Source: Candidatus Bipolaricaulota bacterium (GTDB lineage Bacteria; Bipolaricaulota; Bipolaricaulia; UBA7950; UBA9294). From it: a stretch of DNA of 17,473 nucleotides. Positions 13,353 to 17,473 of the stretch are shown one piece after another (position 1 is the first letter of the stretch; every line of letters begins with the position of its first letter). The notes below the pieces were generated by a model, which saw only the letters and a program-made list of their open reading frames with translations, was not told the origin of the DNA and did not search any database. The stretch lies in NCBI GenBank assembly GCA_030612485.1, contig JAUWNS010000038.1:1-17473 (forward strand). The letters run 5' to 3'. The translations under genes were made by a program, and so were the position numbers.

Positions 13353-14317
13353 CGAGTGCAGAGATAACCCTACGGGATAACGCGGAATCGACAGCCCTTC
13401 TGGGCGAGTTCAACCGCAACCTGAAGGAGATCGAGAAGGAGTTTCCCGCACGGATCATCGCTCGTGGGGAGACGATCCGTATCGAGGGGACCCCAGAAGA
13501 GGTGGAACAGGTCCGCTCACTGTTCGAGAAGCTCCTCGATATCATCGAGTCGAAGCATTCTCCCAACCTGTCCGAGGTCCGCTACCTGATTGGACAGATC
13601 AAAGAGGGAAACGGAGTGGAGGGGGTACTCGCCGATGTGGTGCGGGTGACTCACTGGGGGGAGGAGATCCGTGCAAAGACGGTCGGCCAGCACCGCTACA
13701 TCGAGGCGATCCGCAAGAACGATATCGTCTTCTCCATCGGACCGGCTGGGACGGGGAAGACCTACCTTGCAGTGGCGATGGCGATCGATTACCTGAAACG
13801 TGCGAAGGTGAAACGTATCATCCTCACCCGCCCAGCGGTGGAAGCCGGGGAGGAGCTTGGATTCCTTCCTGGGGACATTCAGGCGAAGGTGAGTCCGTAC
13901 CTGCGCCCGTTGTACGATGCGATCTTCGATATGATCCCGGCGAGCGAGTTCGAGAAGCTGACGGAACACGGGCGGATCGAGATGGCTCCGCTCGCCTTCA
14001 TGCGCGGCCGTACCCTGAACAACAGTTTCGTTATCCTGGACGAGGCGCAGAACACGACCTCTATCCAGATGAAGATGTTCCTCACGCGCCTCGGATTTCA
14101 CTCCAAGGCTGTGATCACCGGAGATATCACCCAAGTCGACCTCGAGGACGGCCTCTCAGGGCTTGCGGCCGTTCGTTCGATCCTGGGCGGAGTCGACGGG
14201 ATCTCTTTTGTCAACCTTGATAAGTCCGATGTAGTTCGCCACCCCCTCGTAGCGCGGATCATCGAGGCCTACGAACGCAGCGAGCAACAGACAAAACACA
14301 CGAAGAATGAGAAATAA
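13343..14317 (+). CDS. phoH: PhoH-like ATPase (YbeZ type), apparent AUC start
   Basis: A P-loop ATPase of the PhoH/YbeZ family, whose members partner YbeY in rRNA maturation and ribosome quality control. The Walker A GPAGTGKT is at 133-140 and Walker B ILDEAQN has D233-E234; TRPAVEAGEELGFLPGD and AVITGDITQVDL are family hallmarks. The first conventional start (GTG 13502) would remove the conserved N-terminal region. The open frame upstream reads IELTSAEITLRDN then ALLGEFNRNLKEIEKEF, typical of PhoH N-termini, and takes the protein to 324 residues, the family size. A strong ribosome site points to ATC 13343 as the start, overlapping the mtaB stop by ten bases. CTG 13349 is the alternative. The last residues KHTKNEK-stop lie at the insertion point of repeat copy C. 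Confidence 0.85.
   Translation: MELTSAEITLRDNAESTALLGEFNRNLKEIEKEFPARIIARGETIRIEGTPEEVEQVRSLFEKLLDIIESKHSPNLSEVRYLIGQIKEGNGVEGVLADVVRVTHWGEEIRAKTVGQHRYIEAIRKNDIVFSIGPAGTGKTYLAVAMAIDYLKRAKVKRIILTRPAVEAGEELGFLPGDIQAKVSPYLRPLYDAIFDMIPASEFEKLTEHGRIEMAPLAFMRGRTLNNSFVILDEAQNTTSIQMKMFLTRLGFHSKAVITGDITQVDLEDGLSGLAAVRSILGGVDGISFVNLDKSDVVRHPLVARIIEAYERSEQQTKHTKNEK
14309..14317 (+). repeat. Target-site duplication, left copy
   Basis: GAGAAATAA, identical to 14646-14654, directly flanks copy C. The last three bases are the phoH stop codon. Because the element's right end may include the G at 14646, the duplication is 8 or 9 bp. Confidence 0.75.
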
Positions 14318-14334
14318 GGTTCCTTGTCGTTTTG

Positions 14335-14373
14335 CCTGCCTGCTGCACCTGTCTACCGCCAGGTAGAGGCAGG
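14335..14373. repeat. Second palindrome nested in copy C
   Basis: CCTGTCTACC and GGTAGAGGCAGG pair around GCCA, preceded by CCTGCCTGCTGCA. It sits between GTTTTG and AGTGGGCAG, splitting the terminal repeat that is continuous in copy B. It differs in sequence from the palindrome in copy A. Confidence 0.6.
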
Positions 14374-14456
14374 AGTGGGCAGTGACTTCTAATTTCGGTT
14401 CGCACGGGGCGGATACCAAAGAGAATTCACCACGAAGAGCACGAAGGACACGAAGA

Positions 14457-14550
14457 ATGGAAGCGGGAGTAAAGACCGGACTCCTGATGAACTTCAATAT
14501 CACCAATCTTAAGAACGGGATCAAGCGCTTCGCCCTCCTCCTTCGTGCTC
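14457..14550 (+). pseudogene. GxxExxY protein (PDDEXK_3), 3' fragment
   Basis: The frame after the inner repeat reads MEAGVKTGLLMNFNITNLKN then GIKRFALLLRAL, the characteristic GxxExxY C-terminus (xxGLLINFNxxxLKDGIKRFV), and then runs into the right inner repeat. The first ~90 residues, including the catalytic region, are missing. The ATG is simply where the left repeat joins. This is the complementary part of the gene to that kept in copies A and B. Confidence 0.72.
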
Positions 14551-14645
14551 TTCGTGTCCTTCGTGGTGAAACAGTTTTGTACCTCTACGGGAGTCTTGGT
14601 GCCTGACCCCTTCTCTTTAGTTACCCACCCGAAACGATAAAGAGC

Positions 14646-14654
14646 GAGAAATAA
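14646..14654 (+). repeat. Target-site duplication, right copy
   Basis: GAGAAATAA identical to 14309-14317; see copy C. It extends to the last base before the GNAT stop codon at 14655. Confidence 0.75.
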
Positions 14655-15185
14655 TCACTTCCTTGCGTGTGCTCTCCCCGGTTCTTCCCTGATAGAATCA
14701 CCTGTCTGGGTACTTAGAACCTTCTGCATATGGATGTTCGTCGTGGCGTACCCGGCCTTCTCATACAGCGCTCGAGCGGCGTGGTTGTGGCCAAAGACGT
14801 GCAGGCGGATTGTGTTGGCCCCTAACTCCGCAACGGTCCGTTCTAAAGCGCGTAACGCCTCCGTTCCGTATCCCCGACGGCGGAAGGGACCATCGATCAG
14901 AAGATCGTAAATGAACGCCTGCCGGCCTTCACCATGGGCCTGTATCCCCACCCAGATCATCCCGATGGTCTCGCTGTAAGCCGTTTCTTCAATCGAATAT
15001 AAGTGCTGCCCTTCCGTAGCGAGGCCATTCGGCAAGATCTCCTCGAATTGCTTACGTGCTCGTTCGATCGCCTCCTCCTCGCTCCAACGCCCTGTCCTGA
15101 CGTGCTCGGCCGCATAACTCCGAATCGACGCCTCTTGCCAGCGTTGGAACTCCTGTTCCGTCATCGGGCGCAATCTTACTACCAC
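14655..15185 (-). CDS. GNAT-family N-acetyltransferase
   Basis: A 176-residue GNAT-fold acetyltransferase. The acetyl-CoA pyrophosphate loop is RRRGYGTEAL, preceded by the beta-4 strand FIYDLLIDGPF and followed by LHVFGHNHAARALYEKAGY, the usual C-terminal part. The opening VVVRLRPMTEQEFQRWQEAS resembles the RimJ/YncA-like group. The start is GTG 15185 with AGAGGAGG four bases upstream; a longer frame reaches 15272 but would overlap the methyltransferase and lacks a ribosome site. It is the third gene of an AbrB-methyltransferase-GNAT operon. The substrate (amine, antibiotic or protein N-terminus) cannot be told. Confidence 0.85.
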   Translation of the reverse strand: MVVRLRPMTEQEFQRWQEASIRSYAAEHVRTGRWSEEEAIERARKQFEEILPNGLATEGQHLYSIEETAYSETIGMIWVGIQAHGEGRQAFIYDLLIDGPFRRRGYGTEALRALERTVAELGANTIRLHVFGHNHAARALYEKAGYATTNIHMQKVLSTQTGDSIREEPGRAHARK

Positions 15186-15213
15186 TCTTCCTCCTCTAAC
15201 TTGGTCAACGCCG

Positions 15214-15762
15214 CTAGCTGGTTGTGCCAACTTCCAATCCGGCTTTCTTGAATTGGGTGATCCTCCCTTCATACTTCAGTTGGGTGAAGAGCTTCCCTGG
15301 AAGGGAGGATCGTCCTTCGATGGAGAGTATACCAGCCGGTTTCAGGAGTCGATGAATCTCCCGCAGAATGCCTTTAAGATCGCCGATCGGATGAGTGAAC
15401 CCGAAGAGGAAAACAAGATCAAAGCTCTGATCTGGTAGACTTGTTTGAGCGGCATCGACGAGGAGAAACGCAACGTTTTTCATACCTTCCTTCTCGACCT
15501 TACGCTCTACGATTTGTACAGCGTACGAATTGATATCCAACGTGGTAACGCTCCCCTCCGTGCCTACGATCTTTGCTGCAGGAACGGTGAAAAAGCCGGG
15601 GCCACAACCGATTTCCAGTACCTGTTGGCCCGGCTTGAGCCCTGCAGCGTTTAGCGCCTTATAGGGATCTCTGAAGACGCTGTAGAGGGTTCCATGGACG
15701 AAAGATATCATTCCAAAGTGGATTTTGTCTGTGAGTGATGCGGTTTTTCTTCTTCCTGTCAT
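15214..15762 (-). CDS. Class I SAM-dependent methyltransferase
   Basis: A 182-residue Rossmann-fold methyltransferase of the UbiE/Methyltransf_11 type. Motif I is VLEIGCGPGFFTVPAAKIVG, motif II ends in VTTLDI, motif IV is FDLVFLFGFTHP and motif post-I includes LKPAGILSIEG. It is shorter than UbiE (about 240), lacking much of the substrate cap, and has an N-terminal helix DKIHFGMISFVHGTLYSVFR that may contact the membrane or substrate. It starts four bases inside the AbrB gene (ATGA overlap), so the two are coupled. The substrate is unknown. Confidence 0.87.
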   Translation of the reverse strand: MTGRRKTASLTDKIHFGMISFVHGTLYSVFRDPYKALNAAGLKPGQQVLEIGCGPGFFTVPAAKIVGTEGSVTTLDINSYAVQIVERKVEKEGMKNVAFLLVDAAQTSLPDQSFDLVFLFGFTHPIGDLKGILREIHRLLKPAGILSIEGRSSLPGKLFTQLKYEGRITQFKKAGLEVGTTS

Positions 15763-16010
15763 GTTTCGCCTTCTTCTTCGGTTTCATCCGCTTTCGATGC
15801 CCCATGGAACGCCTCAAACATCCCCCCCAAGAGCTCCGTGACCAGTGATCCTTTGACAAGAGCGATCCCCTTGTTTAGATCGCCAAGGACCAACAGCTTG
15901 TCGCCCGCCTCGATCCCGAAGTCTCCCCTGGCAGCAGCCGGGATGACGATCTGTCCTCGCTCGCTGACGGTGACCGATCCGTAGAACTTCTTCCTTCTGT
16001 GATGTCTCAC
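15759..16010 (-). CDS. AbrB/SpoVT-type transcription factor
   Basis: An 83-residue protein with an N-terminal swapped-hairpin AbrB DNA-binding domain: KKFYGSVTVSERGQIVIPAA, ARGDFGIEAGDKLLVLGD and KGIALVKG. The acidic C-terminus (DETEEEGET) may mediate oligomerisation or partner binding. The start is GTG 16010 with GGAGG eight bases upstream. It is first in an operon with a methyltransferase and an acetyltransferase. A palindrome between its -10 box and ribosome site is a natural autoregulation site, so it probably represses its own operon. Confidence 0.9.
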   Translation of the reverse strand: MRHHRRKKFYGSVTVSERGQIVIPAAARGDFGIEAGDKLLVLGDLNKGIALVKGSLVTELLGGMFEAFHGASKADETEEEGET

Positions 16011-16030
16011 TGCTCTCGCCTCCGATTGAT

Positions 16031-16051
16031 TTTGTAAACATAATTTACAAA
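16031..16051. promoter_or_regulatory. Palindromic operator of the abrB-like operon
   Basis: TTTGTAAA (16031-16038) and TTTACAAA (16044-16051) are perfect 8-base arms with a 5-base spacer, centred in the 5' untranslated region between the -10 box and the ribosome site. Confidence 0.6.
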
Positions 16052-16055
16052 GCAG

Positions 16056-16084
16056 ATCTTACTGATCGTGTAAGTGTTTGTCAA
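16056..16084 (-). promoter_or_regulatory. Promoter of the abrB-like operon
   Basis: Minus strand: perfect TTGACA (16079-16084), a 17-base spacer and TAAGAT (16056-16061), the same -10 as the ABC exporter promoter. The operator lies just downstream. Confidence 0.65.
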
Positions 16085-16201
16085 ATGCCCATCGGTCTAC
16101 AGGCTGGATCGCAGGAGTGCAGATGATCCTACATGGCCAATAAACGTTTGTGCGACAGGGAGGATTTCCCTCTTCGAGAAGATTTCTTCTACACTCTTTC
16201 T

Positions 16202-16885
16202 ATGCGCCATTACACGCCAGAAGATGATCCGTTTGTGGGGGAGCGGAAGGCGATGGTCGAGCACCAGGTTCGGTCTCGCGGGATCGTTGATCTGCGGGTG
16301 TTGGCGGCGATGGAGCGAATTCCGCGCCATCGCTTCCTTCCTCCATCGCTGTGGCGGGAGGCCTATTGCGATTTTCCTCTCCCTACTGATGAAGGGCAGA
16401 CGATCTCTCAGCCGTTCATCGTCGCCCTGATGACGGAGGCGCTGGAACTTGCAGGGGAGGAGAAGGTCCTCGAGATCGGAACCGGTGTCGGCTATCAGAC
16501 GGCGATCCTCGCCGAACTGGCAGAGAGCGTCTTCACCATCGAACGGATCGCCTCCCTGGCGCATGCGGCGCAGGAACACCTGTGGGCGCTTAGATACAAG
16601 AACGTCCATGGCACGGTGGGCGATGGGACTCTGGGCCTTCCTCGAGAAGCGCCGTTCGATCGTATCATCGCCACCGGTGGGCTTCCCTCCCTCCCCCAGG
16701 CTTTCCAGGACCAGATTGTGGATGGAGGGATCATCGTCCTCCCAGTTGGGGAAAGGTGGGACCAGTATCTTGTGAAGGTGAGGAGGAGCGGTGCCACGTT
16801 TACCCAGGAGAGACTCTGCGCGTGCCGGTTCGTCCCCCTGCTCGGCGAGTTCGGCTGGGATAGAGGGACGTCCTTCGACTGCTAG
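16202..16885 (+). CDS. pcm: Protein-L-isoaspartate O-methyltransferase
   Basis: Repairs isoaspartyl residues in aged proteins using SAM. Hallmarks are MVEHQVRSRGIVDLRVLAAM, IPRHRFLPPSLW, DEGQTISQPFIVALMTEALE, motif I VLEIGTGVGYQTAILAEL, GDGTLGLPREAPFDRIIATGG and GGIIVLPVG. The usual TAAAP after motif IV is replaced by TGGLP. The frame is open from ATG 16133, but those first residues are not family-like. ATG 16202 gives 227 residues, and ATG 16253 (with GGAAGGCG upstream) gives 210; the start is therefore uncertain. The gene is divergent from the abrB-like operon and convergent with gatD, with only 13 bases between the stops. Confidence 0.92.
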   Translation: MRHYTPEDDPFVGERKAMVEHQVRSRGIVDLRVLAAMERIPRHRFLPPSLWREAYCDFPLPTDEGQTISQPFIVALMTEALELAGEEKVLEIGTGVGYQTAILAELAESVFTIERIASLAHAAQEHLWALRYKNVHGTVGDGTLGLPREAPFDRIIATGGLPSLPQAFQDQIVDGGIIVLPVGERWDQYLVKVRRSGATFTQERLCACRFVPLLGEFGWDRGTSFDC

Positions 16886-16898
16886 CGCGGGATGGTCC

Positions 16899-17473
16899 TC
16901 ACTTATGGACGTGCTTGAGGAACGCCTCGATTCCGGGGACTCCTCCTTGGAAGATTAGGTACCCGTCGTGCGGTTCGCGCTCGGTGATCTCACCGCTGAT
17001 CGGAGTGAGCATGAGCTCCTTCACCTTCTTCAAGTCGTCCGTCTGCCCCAGTGCCCACCCGAGCTTGATATAGGCGACCTCGGGGAGCATGTTCTCAGCG
17101 GGGATGATCCCTGCGGCCATCAGGTCGCGTCCGGTATCGTAGACGAACATGTGCACGTATCCCCACAGGGTCTGTACCGTCATGTAGATCGCGACGCCGG
17201 CATCGATCGCACGTTTTATGGCGGGATAGAGCGGCTTGTTGATGTGACCGAGTCCCGTGCCCGCGATGATGATCCCCTTGTATCCATTGGCTACCAGTGC
17301 GTCGATGATGTCGGGATGCAAGTTGGGGTAGTAGTAGAGCAAGGAGACCCGCTCCTCAAAGTAGGGGTAGATCTCCACGTGGCGGTCGTCGCGCCGATGG
17401 TTGTAATCGTCACGAAGCGGTCTGACGCCGTCGCGAGTCACCGTGGCAAGGGGGATATCACCGATGGTTCGGA
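16899..17473 (-). CDS. gatD: GatD-like Glu-tRNA(Gln) amidotransferase subunit D (partial)
   Basis: The C-terminal 191 residues of an asparaginase-like protein; the frame stays open to the window edge, so the true start lies outside (an internal GTG at 17441 is not the start). GatD releases ammonia from Gln or Asn for GatE, which amidates Glu-tRNA(Gln). Matches to the GatD pattern are RTIGDIPLATV, LRDDYNHR, GYKGIIIAGTGLGHINKPLY, a VQTLWGYVHMFVYDTGRDLM stretch, AAGIIPAENMLPEVAYIKLG and LMLTPISGEITER. LPEVAxxKLxWxLG and LTPxxGEIT distinguish GatD from ordinary type I asparaginases. After GEITER a ~20-residue tail (YLIFQGGVPGIEAFLKHVHK) extends past the usual archaeal end. The catalytic Thr/Lys/Asp region is outside the window. 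Confidence 0.85.
   Translation of the reverse strand, partial: RTIGDIPLATVTRDGVRPLRDDYNHRRDDRHVEIYPYFEERVSLLYYYPNLHPDIIDALVANGYKGIIIAGTGLGHINKPLYPAIKRAIDAGVAIYMTVQTLWGYVHMFVYDTGRDLMAAGIIPAENMLPEVAYIKLGWALGQTDDLKKVKELMLTPISGEITEREPHDGYLIFQGGVPGIEAFLKHVHK

Larger units (their letters stand above)
14318..14646 (+). mobile_element. Repeat copy C: MITE-like element with GxxExxY 3' fragment
   Basis: About 328 bp. The left end is GGTTCCTTGTCGTTTTG (14318-14334); the right end, read inward from 14645, is GCTCTTTATCGTTTCGGGTGG. A palindromic insert (14335-14373) interrupts the left end, after which AGTGGGCAGTGACTTC resumes the terminal repeat seen in copy B, followed by CTAATTTCGGTTCGCA as in copy A. 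The inner motif TTCACCACGAAG (14426 on) and its partner (14541-14570) enclose the 3' part of a GxxExxY gene. The right arm (14571-14645) matches copy A closely. Perfect 8-9 bp direct repeats flank the element, showing insertion by transposition. It fills the whole gap between phoH and the GNAT gene. Confidence 0.8.

Noticed and set aside
13517..14134. Minus-strand frame of 205 residues opposite phoH
   Set aside because: Antisense shadow of a well-conserved PhoH domain.
14318..14654. Rho-independent terminator of phoH in the inverted repeats
   Set aside because: The long inverted repeats belong to copy C, a transposed element, and lack a T-run; any termination effect would be incidental.
1..17473. 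tRNA or rRNA genes
   Set aside because: I saw no GTTCRANNC-type T-arm with matching acceptor arms, and no rRNA-like stretch, in the non-coding gaps.

Overview
The window is bacterial. It carries MtaB, PhoH, RsfS, an LCP (LytR-CpsA-Psr) protein, Pcm, ATP-type PEP carboxykinase, an oligopeptide ABC importer and an ABC-2 exporter. Base composition is moderately GC-rich and most genes have strong GGAGG-type ribosome sites. I cannot place the phylum from sequence alone. The gene mix and the abundance of small dispersed repeats suggest an uncultivated lineage (a Bipolaricaulota-like bacterium is a guess). At the right edge is the C-terminal part of GatD, a subunit regarded as typical of archaea.

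Layout, left to right. 1-1682 (minus): an ABC exporter operon (ATPase, permease, start of a third membrane protein) with a good promoter. 1736-2099: a small mobile-element-like repeat (copy A). 2126-2566 (minus): a GAF/fRMsr-like protein. 2695-4338 (plus): pckA, followed by a strong hairpin and a 45-residue ISL3-type transposase remnant. 4605-5329 (plus): a Phd/VapC toxin-antitoxin pair with a clear promoter and palindromic operator. 5491-5719: repeat copy B. 5736-9196 (minus): permease B, permease C and substrate-binding protein of a peptide/nickel-type ABC importer, without ATPases. 9250-9670: a decayed IS1634-like transposase. 9764-9937 (minus): an orphan ribbon-helix-helix protein. 10204-11704 (minus): LCP protein and rsfS, bracketed by two direct copies of an octamer-type repeat. 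12054-14317 (plus): mtaB and phoH, overlapping; phoH seems to lack a canonical start codon. 14318-14646: repeat copy C, inserted at the phoH stop codon with an 8-9 bp target duplication. 14655-16010 (minus): an AbrB-methyltransferase-GNAT operon with promoter and operator. 16202-16885 (plus): pcm. 16899 to the edge (minus): gatD.

The most novel signal is the three-copy repeat family (A, B, C). All copies share terminal inverted repeats resembling those of ISL3-type elements. Inside these lies a second inverted repeat, the 'TTCACCACGAAG' motif, enclosing different fragments of a GxxExxY (PDDEXK_3) gene: the 5' part in A and B, the 3' part in C. A and B share the same internal deletion junction, and C has a clean target-site duplication. 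This looks like a non-autonomous transposable family built from a decayed GxxExxY cassette. Two copies also carry different palindromes at nearly the same place in the left end.

Functionally most genes are housekeeping: gluconeogenesis, tRNA modification, ribosome silencing, envelope polymer ligation, protein repair and peptide uptake. The accessory part is the toxin-antitoxin pair and the transposon debris that fills nearly every long intergenic gap.
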